From: Aureococcus anophagefferens
Lineage: Eukaryota; Sar; Pelagophyceae; Pelagomonadales; Pelagomonadaceae
Length of the DNA: 64,000 bases
Direction: 5' to 3'
Assembly: GCF_000186865.1 (NCBI RefSeq)
Contig: NW_008705585.1
Coordinates: forward strand, 93,953 to 157,952
A model generated the notes under the pieces. That model saw only the letters and a list, made by a program, of their open reading frames with translations, made no database searches and was not told where the DNA came from. A program made the translations under genes and the position numbers. Shown here piece by piece: positions 45,736 through 54,015 of the stretch. Positions within the stretch are counted from its first letter, which is position 1. Each line of letters starts with the position of its first letter.

Positions 45736-47103
45736 ATGATCGACCCGCCCGGGGACGCGAGCGAGGGCGACACGCCGAAGAGCCTGGACTCCCAGAGCAC
45801 CCTGGGCGACCCGCCGGCCTACGCGGGCGGCGGCCCCGTGATCGTGCGAACGGAGACGGAGACGACGTTCGTCGAGGAGCTAAGCGAGGCGTCCGGCGAG
45901 GACCCCGACGACCCCTACGGGTCCGACGGGGACCACGACCCGCTCCTCGAGTCGGGCCTCGACGAGGTGCCCGTGCTCCTCGACTCGCCCGCGCCCGAGG
46001 CGCCCGCGCCGGAGAAGGAGTTCGCGCTCGAGCGCCAGTGCGTCATCTGCCTCGAGGGCCTCGACGGCGACGACGCGGAGGCGGCCGTCGCCGTGCCCTG
46101 CGCCTGCCAGAGCCGCCTCGACGCGCCGACGCTCGTCCACGAGGGCTGCCTGCGCCACTGGGTCGGCGCGTGCGCGCAGCGCGCGGCGCGCGGCGGCGGC
46201 CCGCCGCCGCCGCCGGGCCCAACGGACGGCGGCTTCTCGCGCCACGCGGCGCGGCCCCCGGCCCACCCGGCCAACGAGGCGCGGGGCGTCGAGGCGGCGG
46301 CGGCCCCGGACGCGCCGTCGTCGACGACCTGCCCGCTCTGCCGCGCGCCGCTCTCGAAGGCCGTCGTCCTCGGGCTCATGCTCCCGTCGGCCGCGCGCGG
46401 CGCGCTCGAGCGCGACCCGCGGTCCTTCGCGACGGCGCCGCTGGGCGCCGGCGAGCCGACGCTGCGCTGCGTCGTCTCGGTCCTGGACCGGCGCCGCCGC
46501 GGGGGCTCCCGCGGCGGGCCCCTGCTCGCTTTACGGGTCCAGGGCTACGGCGCGGGGCCCCTGCTCCTCGCCGCGGCCAAGCGCGCGTCCTCCCGCATGG
46601 CGCCGACGTCCCGCCTCGCGCGGCGCTTCGACATCTCCTGCGTCGACGCCGACGGGTCCCTCGAGTCGCCGGGCGCCGTCGTCGCGTCCGTGAACCGGAA
46701 CGTGCTCGGAACGCGCTGGACGGTCTGCGCGAAGAAAACCGGAAAAACCGGCGCGGTCGTCGACTACGCCGTGAACCGCCTCGCGAACCGGCCCCGGTCC
46801 ATGCTCGTGCGCGTCGACGACCTCGAGCTGCGGTCGCGCGCGCCGGAGTACAACCCGCGGCTCCAGGGCTTCTGCCTCGACTTCTTCGGCCGCGCGCGCC
46901 TCGCGTCCGTGCGCAACTTCCAGCTCGTCGACGGCAACGCCCCGCCCGTGCCCAACGACCCGGACGCCGAAGCCAAGTGCAAGCTCCTCTTCGGCCGCTG
47001 GTCCGACGACGAGTTCCACCTCGACGTCAAGCACCCGTTCTCGCCCGCGGACGCGTTCGCCGTCGCCGTCTCCTCCTTCGCGACGAAGCTCGCGACGATC
47101 TGA
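45736..47103 (+). CDS. RING-CH (MARCH-type) zinc finger fused to a Tubby C-terminal domain
   Basis: 455 residues. After an acidic disordered start, a C4HC3 RING-CH finger spans about residues 102-202: CVICLEG, a CAC pair, HEGCLRHW and, after a Pro-rich insertion, CPLCRAPL. Such fingers recruit E2 enzymes. From about residue 295 to the end is a Tubby-like beta-barrel: RRFDISCVDADG, VVASVNRNVLGTRWTVCAKK, VVDYAVNRLANRPRSMLVRV, SVRNFQLVDG, LLFGRWSDDEFHLDVKHPFS and AFAVAVSSFATKLA. Tubby domains bind phosphoinositides. The fusion predicts a membrane-recruited E3 ligase. Tubby assignment is by motif order and is strong (RSN..GT, PRSM, VKNFQL, FGR..D.F..D..PLS...AFAI). Confidence 0.82.
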   Translation: MIDPPGDASEGDTPKSLDSQSTLGDPPAYAGGGPVIVRTETETTFVEELSEASGEDPDDPYGSDGDHDPLLESGLDEVPVLLDSPAPEAPAPEKEFALERQCVICLEGLDGDDAEAAVAVPCACQSRLDAPTLVHEGCLRHWVGACAQRAARGGGPPPPPGPTDGGFSRHAARPPAHPANEARGVEAAAAPDAPSSTTCPLCRAPLSKAVVLGLMLPSAARGALERDPRSFATAPLGAGEPTLRCVVSVLDRRRRGGSRGGPLLALRVQGYGAGPLLLAAAKRASSRMAPTSRLARRFDISCVDADGSLESPGAVVASVNRNVLGTRWTVCAKKTGKTGAVVDYAVNRLANRPRSMLVRVDDLELRSRAPEYNPRLQGFCLDFFGRARLASVRNFQLVDGNAPPVPNDPDAEAKCKLLFGRWSDDEFHLDVKHPFSPADAFAVAVSSFATKLATI

Positions 47104-47158
47104 GGCACATCCCACGACCCAAGCACCCATGTGAACTCCGTTAAACCTGTATGCATAG

Positions 47159-47209
47159 CGTGGGTCGTCCATCATGCTAGCGTGGTCGTCGTGGGTCACT
47201 TCGTGGGTC
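47159..47209. repeat. Three CGTGGGTC units at a convergent gene end
   Basis: CGTGGGTC occurs at 47159-47166, 47190-47197 and 47202-47209, and the complementary ACGACCCA lies at 47114 against TGGGTCGT at 47161. The array lies between the RING/Tubby and PHD genes and could form 3'-UTR secondary structure. Confidence 0.5.
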
Positions 47210-47246
47210 TTAGTACTTTTTCGCGCGTCTTCTTGCTTGCTTCTAT

Positions 47247-48530
47247 CTACATGTTGCGGAGGTCGAGGTGGATGCGGTCCACGTCGACGTCCGGGTGGGC
47301 CTTCTCCAGGACCCGCGCGATGATCTCGACGCAGGCCACGGAGCGGATCTTGCCCAGGAGGTCGCCGTAGGCCAGCGTGAGCACCTCGCCGGGCGACGCC
47401 TCGGCCGCGTCCACGGCCGCGTCGACGAGCGCCTCGAAGTGGTCGTCCTTGACCACGGCGTCGCGCACGACCGCGTCGCGGCCGTCGAGGTCGAGGTCGC
47501 CCGCCTCGTCGCGCGAGTCCTCGAGGAACGCGAACTTGCGCGCGACGCGGCGCTCGCCCTTGCGCTGCTCCGCGCGCCGGTCCGCGTCGCGCCGCGAGCT
47601 ACCGAGCGTCGACCGGCGCCGCTTCGCCCGCGACTTGGCCTGCTTGACGTCGTCGTCGTCCCAGCCGTCGACGAAGGGGCGGCTCGGCGGCACGGTCCGG
47701 AGCATGCCGCAGCGGACGGCGCCGGCCGCGGACACCGCGGGGTGCTGGAGGCACCGCGCGTCGAAGACCTTGAAGGCGTCGGGCTCGTAGCCCTTGCGCT
47801 TCTGGTAGGCGAAGGACACGAGGCGGATGCGGCGGAGCTGGGGCTTGGCGGCGACCGCGGCCGCCGCGCGGTGCGCGGCGTGCGTCGCCTCCCGGGCCGC
47901 GAGCCACGCGAGCGCCGCGCCGCGGCGGCTCCCGCCGTCCTGCGCGGCCTCGGCGCGCGCCAGAGCCTTCGACGCCTGCTCGCGGGCGGCCTTGCCCGCC
48001 GCGCCGCCGGGCGTCGCGGGCGGCGCCGCGTCGGCGACTTCGCGGTCGCGCTCGTAGTCCTCGCAGCTCTCGCAGAGCCAGTCGCCGTCGGGCACCTCGT
48101 CGAGGCCCGCGCAGGCGAGGTGGAAGGCGCGGCCGCAGCCCAGCGCGTGCACGGAGTTGCCCTCCTCGCCGCAGATGACGTGGTCGCCCGCGGCCAGCGG
48201 GCCTTTGTCGCAGCCGCCGCAGACGTCCTTCATGCACGACTGGCAGTAGAAGTCGTCCTCGGGGATGCCGGCGACGCCCGCGCAGGCCGGGTGGAGCACG
48301 GCGGGGCACCCGTCGCAGCAGATGAGCGTGCCGCCGTCGCCGCAGAGTCCGCATAACGCTTCCCAGCCGTCCTGCTCCCACGGGCTCAGATCGTCGCCGC
48401 TGTAGTAGCCCATGGGCGCGCTCATGGAGCTGCTCGGCGACCGGTCGCGCTTCCGGCCCGCGCGGCGGCGCGCGGCGACCACGGGCGACTTGGCGAGGCG
48501 CGACGACCGCCGCTCGTTGCGGCGCGACAT
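47247..48530 (-). CDS. Double PHD-finger protein
   Basis: 427 residues. A basic nuclear N terminus (SRRNERRSSRLAKS, RRRAGRKRDRS) precedes two zinc fingers at about residues 60-170: LCGLCGDGGTLICCDGCPAV, LHPACAGVAGIPEDDFYCQS, then CGGCDKGPLAAGDHVICGEE, RAFHLACAGLDEVPDGDWLC and ESCEDYERD. Both have the Cys4-His-Cys3 PHD form. The rest is charged and helical, with SRAKRRRSTLGSSRRDADRR. PHD fingers read histone H3 tail methylation state, so the protein is probably a chromatin reader. The C-terminal 120 residues (HFEALVDAAVDAAEASPGEV) look folded but unrecognised. Confidence 0.85.
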   Translation of the reverse strand: MSRRNERRSSRLAKSPVVAARRRAGRKRDRSPSSSMSAPMGYYSGDDLSPWEQDGWEALCGLCGDGGTLICCDGCPAVLHPACAGVAGIPEDDFYCQSCMKDVCGGCDKGPLAAGDHVICGEEGNSVHALGCGRAFHLACAGLDEVPDGDWLCESCEDYERDREVADAAPPATPGGAAGKAAREQASKALARAEAAQDGGSRRGAALAWLAAREATHAAHRAAAAVAAKPQLRRIRLVSFAYQKRKGYEPDAFKVFDARCLQHPAVSAAGAVRCGMLRTVPPSRPFVDGWDDDDVKQAKSRAKRRRSTLGSSRRDADRRAEQRKGERRVARKFAFLEDSRDEAGDLDLDGRDAVVRDAVVKDDHFEALVDAAVDAAEASPGEVLTLAYGDLLGKIRSVACVEIIARVLEKAHPDVDVDRIHLDLRNM

Positions 48531-48863
48531 GGCGGTTTCGTGTTCTTGTTTGGGTGTTTGAAAGGTTGTGTGGGTCGTTTCGGTGTGTGTGTTCGACGAG
48601 GCGGGTCGAGGCCTTGGAGGAACGACTCGAAGGCTTGGCGAGAGCGTCTGAGCGCGCGCGGGGACGACGCACCACGGTGCTCTCCGCGAGGGCTCAGACG
48701 CCGTCGAGCCTGATCAAAATGAGCGTCAACTGCGATTGGTTCAACAAAATTTGTTGAACGATGTCGCCGCTCGCCACAGCGGCGCAGCGGCATCGCGTCG
48801 AAGCGCTGCCGGTCGCACGCGGCAAGACAGCCACCGCCGACGACCTCCTCCCTTCCTTCAGCG
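48531..48863. promoter_or_regulatory. Divergent spacer with a 21-bp palindrome
   Basis: It separates the PHD and DNAAF5 genes. At 48739-48759 there is a perfect inverted repeat, GTTCAACAAA-A-TTTGTTGAAC, preceded by GCGATTGG, an inverted CCAAT-like box. A similar CTGTGATTGG lies upstream of the aminotransferase gene (18034). No coding sequence is evident. Confidence 0.5.
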
Positions 48864-51800
48864 ATGGCCGACGCTGCCTGGGCCGAGCTCTGCAGCGGCG
48901 AGTCGGCGGCGAAGCAGGCGGCGGTGACCAAGCTCCTGCGCAAGCAGGAGAAGGCCAAGGTCGTCGAGAAGAAGCGCAACGCCGTCCTGAAGAAGAAGAA
49001 GAAGGAGAAGAAGGCGCCGGCCCCCGAGGTCGAGGTGCCCGCGCCGGAGCCGGAACCACCAAAACCGCCGCCGCCGCCGGAGACCGCGGTCGCGCTCCTG
49101 CGGCGCCTCGCGCGCGCGATCCAGCAGCTCGGCGACGAGCGGAGCGAGACGCGGACGCAGGGGTTGGAGACGATCGCGCGCGTCGTCGACGCGCCGCTGC
49201 CCGAGGCGACGCTCGAGGAGCTGCTCCACGCGCTCGCGCGGCCGCTGCTGCTGCGCTTCGAGGACCCCGTGGAGAAGCACCGCGAGCGGGCGATCCGCGT
49301 CTTGAACGGGCTCTGCGGCCGCGTGCGGGACCTGACGCCCCACATGCCCTACGTCTTCCCCATGCTCCACGGCCGCGGGTCGCCCGCCGTCGGGCTGGAC
49401 GTGGAGGCGGGCATCTTCGTCTTCGATCTCGAGGATCACGCGGCGTTCAAACGAGGCAAGGCCCAGGCGCGGCCGGACCTCGCGTGCGCCTTCGAGCGCG
49501 AGCGCACGCTGCGGACGCGGGAGCCGAGCGAGGAGTTGCGTTTATTATTGTGCGAACTATTGATCACGTGCACCGCGGGCCGCGCGGCGTCCGTCGTCAA
49601 CGCGTACCTGCACGAAGCCATGTTACTCCTCGCGGGCTTCTGCCGCGACACCTTCGGCGAGTTGGCCTTAAAAGCCATGGAGGGCGTGAAAACCATCTGC
49701 GCCACGGAGGACCTGCAGGACCCCCTCGTGCCCTACGCGGCCGCGCTCGCGCGCGTGTCCATGCCGAACCTGCGCCACCGCCACGCCAGGGTCCGCCGCG
49801 GCGCCGTCGACGCGGTGCGCCGCGCGGTCGCCGTCAAGCACGTCGCCAAGTGGCGCGCCGCCGGCTCCGACGCCATCGCGGACCTCGTCGGCTTCCGCGA
49901 GGACAACGTCATCCCGACCGCGTCGTTCTACGGCCGCGAGGTCCGCTACAACTACGTCGCCGAACTCACGCGCGACAACAACGTCGCGGTGCGCCAGGCG
50001 CTCGTGGACTGCTTCGCCGAGTGGTTCACGCAGACGTTGGACCGCCGCGACTCCCAGCCGCGGCTCCTGGCCTACATGCTGAACTTCGCCATCGACCGCG
50101 ACGAGCGCGTTCGGAAATCAGCTTTGGACGGCCTCGCCGCCGCGGGCCGCGAGATGATGGAGGAGTCGCAGTCGCGCGAGAACAACATCGAGAAGATCCA
50201 GTACGGCGTCGACGGCGACCCGCGCTGCAACCACGAGCCCGCGGGCCTGCCCTGGCCCCTCGAGAAGCGGCCGTCGCTGGGCGCGCGGACCATCGTCCGC
50301 GCGTTCACGCACCGCGTGATCCAGCCGACGATGGACGAGCTCTGCAGCTGGAACGAGGAGGCGCGGACCCAGAGCGCCGTGTTACTGCAGTCCATGTTCG
50401 TCTACTGCGAGGAGCACCTCACGGAGAAGCTCTCGAAGATCGTCCTAGCGCTGTGCAAGGCTTTATCGAGGTGCCGCTGCGAGGACTTTGGCGAGGCCCA
50501 CCGCCAGCGCATCCTCGAGTGCGGCCGCGTCTTGGGCCGCTACGTCGTGCCCGAGTCCTTCGTGACCTTTTTGGCGCCGCGCGTCGTCGGCGATCTGGAG
50601 GTCATCCCGGGAGGCGTCGACGCGAGGAGCCGCGGAGACGTCGTCGACGTGCTCGAGGCCATGCTGCGGGGCTGCAAGCCCGCGGCGGCGCTGCCCCAGG
50701 TCTGCGCGCTCGTCGACGTGCTCACGCACGGCTCCCTCGTGGAGACGCGGGACCCGGGCCTACGGGCGTCGGCCGCGCGCGCCGTCGCCACGCTTCTAGA
50801 GCTCTGCAACGGGCGCGGCACCGCGGCCATCGAGGCGGCCTTCGTGGCGACGGGCCGCGTCGAGTCCCTAGACCGCGCGACGGGCGCGCTCTGCTTCGCG
50901 CTCCTGGCCTGGCGCGGCGGCGGGGAACACGTGGACGACGCGCTGGCGGCGCTCGCGGTGCTGGACCGGTCGGCGAACGCGGCGCTGCGCCACGCGCCCA
51001 AGCTCTTCGCGGGCGCGGCCCTCGACGACGCCGAGGCCGTCGACGCCCTCGCGCTTTTTGAAGCTTTGACGCTCGCCGCCGGCGCGGACCGGCCCGCGCT
51101 GCTCGCGGTGTTGGACATCGCAACGGACGCGGCCTGCCGCGACGTCGAAAGGGCCGTGCTCAAGCAGCTCGGCGTCGACGACGACGATTTCGGGGATGCG
51201 CCGGCGGCGGCCGGCGACGCCGCGGGCCCGCCGGCGGCGCCCGTCGCCGCGGCCATCGCGACGCGCGTCGGCGTCGCGCTGGAGGCGCTCGCGGCGCGCG
51301 AGTCCGACGACCGGTCGGCCGAGCGCGCCCTCGCGGGCCGCCTCTTCGCCGACGTCGCCCTCGCGCCGGCGGCGGCCTGGGAACACGCGAGCGCCGAGCG
51401 CGTCGTGCTCCTCGAGGCGCTTCTGGCGCGCGACGCGTGGCTCGACCGGAACGCGCTCCGCGCGCGCTCCGACGCCGTCGTCGCGGCGCTCCTCGAGCCC
51501 TGCGCGAGCTTCAAGTCCACGGACCGCGCCAAGAAGGAGAACGCATTATCGTGCCTCGCCTCCGTCGCGGCCGTCGTGCGCGCCTGCGTCGTCGACGCGG
51601 GCGACGAGGGCAAGCGGCGGCGCCTCGTCCCGTTTTCCAAGCGCGCCGGCCCGCTCTTCCCGGAAGGCTCGCCCGTCGCCAAAGCCGCGGCGGCGGCCTT
51701 CGACACGGCGGACCGCCTGCTGAACCGCGACGACGAGCGCACGAAGCGCGCGGCGCTCGACGTGCTCTGGGAGGTGCTCTACTGTTTGGACGCGAAGCTC

Positions 51801-52028
51801 GCCCTCGAGAAGTTCCTCGACGCGCTGCTCCCGCACCTGCCGGAGGACTACCCGGAGGACTACCGCGACGACGCGGAGACGCAGGTCGACGCGCTCCTCC
51901 GCGCGGCGGCCGTCCTCGACGTCGACGCGTTCCTCAAGGCCGTCCAGGACGCGAGCGCGGCGCAGCGCACGAACGTCCTCTGCTCCCTCGAGGACCACGT
52001 CGGCATGATCTCCATGATGCACCGCTGA
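48864..52028 (+). CDS. DNAAF5: Dynein axonemal assembly factor 5 (HEATR2-like), HEAT-repeat protein
   Basis: 1054 residues, longer than the roughly 850 of animals. A Lys-rich then Pro-rich N terminus leads into HEAT repeats. Family-typical segments are RLARAIQQLGDERSETRTQG, PLLLRFEDPVEKHRERAIRV, MPYVFPMLHGRGS, REPSEELRLLLCELL, CRDTFGELALKAMEGVKTIC, VRQALVDCFAEWFTQTLDRR and CSWNEEARTQSAVLLQSMFV with YCEEHLTEKLSKIVLALCKA. DNAAF5 is a cytoplasmic co-chaperone required to preassemble dynein arms before import into flagella. Its presence argues for a flagellated stage or recent loss. The gene is intronless and the start MADAAWAEL lies just before the first helix. Confidence 0.85.
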   Translation: MADAAWAELCSGESAAKQAAVTKLLRKQEKAKVVEKKRNAVLKKKKKEKKAPAPEVEVPAPEPEPPKPPPPPETAVALLRRLARAIQQLGDERSETRTQGLETIARVVDAPLPEATLEELLHALARPLLLRFEDPVEKHRERAIRVLNGLCGRVRDLTPHMPYVFPMLHGRGSPAVGLDVEAGIFVFDLEDHAAFKRGKAQARPDLACAFERERTLRTREPSEELRLLLCELLITCTAGRAASVVNAYLHEAMLLLAGFCRDTFGELALKAMEGVKTICATEDLQDPLVPYAAALARVSMPNLRHRHARVRRGAVDAVRRAVAVKHVAKWRAAGSDAIADLVGFREDNVIPTASFYGREVRYNYVAELTRDNNVAVRQALVDCFAEWFTQTLDRRDSQPRLLAYMLNFAIDRDERVRKSALDGLAAAGREMMEESQSRENNIEKIQYGVDGDPRCNHEPAGLPWPLEKRPSLGARTIVRAFTHRVIQPTMDELCSWNEEARTQSAVLLQSMFVYCEEHLTEKLSKIVLALCKALSRCRCEDFGEAHRQRILECGRVLGRYVVPESFVTFLAPRVVGDLEVIPGGVDARSRGDVVDVLEAMLRGCKPAAALPQVCALVDVLTHGSLVETRDPGLRASAARAVATLLELCNGRGTAAIEAAFVATGRVESLDRATGALCFALLAWRGGGEHVDDALAALAVLDRSANAALRHAPKLFAGAALDDAEAVDALALFEALTLAAGADRPALLAVLDIATDAACRDVERAVLKQLGVDDDDFGDAPAAAGDAAGPPAAPVAAAIATRVGVALEALAARESDDRSAERALAGRLFADVALAPAAAWEHASAERVVLLEALLARDAWLDRNALRARSDAVVAALLEPCASFKSTDRAKKENALSCLASVAAVVRACVVDAGDEGKRRRLVPFSKRAGPLFPEGSPVAKAAAAAFDTADRLLNRDDERTKRAALDVLWEVLYCLDAKLALEKFLDALLPHLPEDYPEDYRDDAETQVDALLRAAAVLDVDAFLKAVQDASAAQRTNVLCSLEDHVGMISMMHR

Positions 52029-52075
52029 GGGTCCGTCGTCTTTTGGCCCACTGTCTTTTTTAGCGAGCACTAACA

Positions 52076-53233
52076 CTAGTCCATCTTGGCGGTGGTGCTA
52101 GAGGTGGTGCCGTCCTTGCCCGCGACGGCCGCCGCCTTGCCGCGGCGCCTCGCGATCTTGTCCTGCTGGGCCTTGGGCATCTTCCCGCCGTTGGCCTTGA
52201 AGTCCTTGTAGTCGACCCATGTCCCGAACATCTTGTCGAAGTCCACGGGGAACGGCACGCCGTAGTTGCACTCGAACTTGGCATGGTGCAAGTAGTGGAA
52301 GTCGCCGTTGCAGCTCGGCTCGTCGAAGCCGTCGTGGCCGCCGATGGGCGAGATGTCCGCGTGGTACTTGGCGTAGAGGAAGTGCAGCGGGTGGACCGTG
52401 AAAACGAGAGGTAAGAGCCAGGCGCACGAATAGTACAGAAAGTGCTCGACGGGATGCATCGACAACCCGCTCCAGGGGCCCGGGTTGTGGCTCTTGTGGT
52501 GCAGCGAGTGCGCCCACCGGTACAGAAACGCGCCGACGTCGCCCTGCCGCAGGCCGTTGCGCATGTCCCACCAGGGATGAATGCCGCGGTGGCACCAGTA
52601 AAAATGGATCTCGCGCCAGTACGTGATCAGGTGGAGCCCGAGAAGGTTCGGCCATAGGCGACTCGCGAAGTCCGGCGCCACGGGGAGCGCGCCGGAGGCC
52701 CAGGCCCAGGTCATGAGGCACTGCCAGCAGCCGCTCTGGAGCCAGCCGAGCGTGTTGTAGAAGATCTCGCGCTGGAGGTGGCCCGTACTACTCGAGAGCA
52801 CGCCGACGCGCGCGCCGTCCTCCTCGTACGCGTCGGGCTCGTACTGATGCCGCGCGTTGAACTTGAACGGCTGGAGGCCCTTGGCGGCGCTGGACACGTA
52901 GGTAAAATAGTGCCAGCCGCCGACGAACGTGGCCTCGCAGCAGAGGTGGAACGCGAGGACCTTGAGGACCCACGGCGCCCGAAACGTCGCGCACTCCGTC
53001 GCCCACGTGCCGTCGCTGAAGAAGAGCCAGTAGGCGAACAGCGCGACGAGCGCCTCCGTGCTGTGGCCGACGTGGCAGCCGATGGCATAAACATAAAAAT
53101 CGTTGAGCGTCCAGCTCCCAACGAGCTTCTTCTCGCCCCAGGTCTTGCCAAACAGCGGCAGCTTCGTGCCGAGGAAGCCCTCGCGCGTCTCGCGCGTGAT
53201 GACGCCGACGATGTGGCGGATGGAGTAGGTCAT
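52076..53233 (-). CDS. Sterol desaturase / fatty acid hydroxylase family membrane di-iron enzyme
   Basis: 385 residues from MTYSIRHIVGVITRETREG. Several membrane segments are visible. The histidine clusters of the family are present: HFYWCHRGIH, then HSLHHKSHNPGPWSGLSMHP with HxxHH, and FHYLHHAKFECNYGVPF with the third HxxHH. These bind two iron ions for oxygen-dependent desaturation or hydroxylation of sterols, sphingolipids or alkanes in the ER. Substrate cannot be read from sequence. The C terminus is Lys-rich (KIARRRGKAAAVAGKDG). The upstream open frame lacks homology and overlaps the divergent promoter. Confidence 0.87.
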   Translation of the reverse strand: MTYSIRHIVGVITRETREGFLGTKLPLFGKTWGEKKLVGSWTLNDFYVYAIGCHVGHSTEALVALFAYWLFFSDGTWATECATFRAPWVLKVLAFHLCCEATFVGGWHYFTYVSSAAKGLQPFKFNARHQYEPDAYEEDGARVGVLSSSTGHLQREIFYNTLGWLQSGCWQCLMTWAWASGALPVAPDFASRLWPNLLGLHLITYWREIHFYWCHRGIHPWWDMRNGLRQGDVGAFLYRWAHSLHHKSHNPGPWSGLSMHPVEHFLYYSCAWLLPLVFTVHPLHFLYAKYHADISPIGGHDGFDEPSCNGDFHYLHHAKFECNYGVPFPVDFDKMFGTWVDYKDFKANGGKMPKAQQDKIARRRGKAAAVAGKDGTTSSTTAKMD

Positions 53234-53458
53234 CGCTGGCTGGCGTCGCGGCGAGGTGCTCGACGCTGCCGCCGCCGGCGACGGCTGCGATGGTGCTTGA
53301 GCTGCACTGTGGCAGAACTGCGCCTGCGCCAAAAACCTTGTCGTTTGGGCAGCCCTCGAAGGCGGCGCTGGTCGGCGGCATCGAACCGGCCCGTCGGCGT
53401 CGGCGTCGGACCGCTTCGTCGCGCGCTGCGCTCGATTCCGTAGCGCTGCGCGGCGGCC

Positions 53459-54013
53459 ATGGCGTCGGAGGCGGCGCCGCCGCCGGAGCTGCCGGCGGAG
53501 CTGCACGAGATCGAGGGCATGGACATCAGCGCCATCGTCAACGACACGGTGGCCGAGGCGACGAAGGACGTGCTCGGCGAGCCCGACCTCGAGGCCGGCG
53601 AGGACGACGAGGAGCTCAAGCCCAAGGGCCCGCGGCCGCTGACCGAAATGTCGGCCATGGAGCTGCTCCTGCGAGACACGCGCGCGTTCGTGCAGCAGCA
53701 GAAGCGCGACCGCGAGATGTACCGGAAGTTCCGCTGCGCCGCGGCCTGCGGCTACGGCCTCGCGTTCCTCATGATCCTAGCCCTGACGCCCTGGTACGTC
53801 GCGACGAAGATCTACCGCTTCGTCGCCTGGCTCGCGCCCGCGGCGCCGAAGCGCGACGCGCCCGTGCAGCCCCAGTTCTGGGACCCGGCGAAGGCCATCA
53901 AGCCCAAGGCGAAGATGGGCGCCGTCGTCGACAAGGCGTCCCAGCGCGACAAGAAGCGCAAGCACAAGGCGCCGCCGAAGAGCGGCCGGTCCGCGTCCGA
54001 GGTCGTAAGGTGA
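53459..54013 (+). CDS. Small single-pass membrane protein, unknown
   Basis: 184 residues. An acidic N terminus (LPAELHEIEGMDISAIVNDT) and a charged helix (RDTRAFVQQQKRDREMYRKF) precede one membrane segment (GYGLAFLMILALTPWYVATK). A basic Lys-rich C terminus follows (QRDKKRKHKAPPKSGRS). Not recognised. It may be an ER or organelle membrane adaptor. Its stop is two bases from the stop of the RBM19 gene, and its start lies 225 bases from that of the sterol-desaturase gene. Confidence 0.6.
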   Translation: MASEAAPPPELPAELHEIEGMDISAIVNDTVAEATKDVLGEPDLEAGEDDEELKPKGPRPLTEMSAMELLLRDTRAFVQQQKRDREMYRKFRCAAACGYGLAFLMILALTPWYVATKIYRFVAWLAPAAPKRDAPVQPQFWDPAKAIKPKAKMGAVVDKASQRDKKRKHKAPPKSGRSASEVVR

Positions 54014-54015
54014 CG

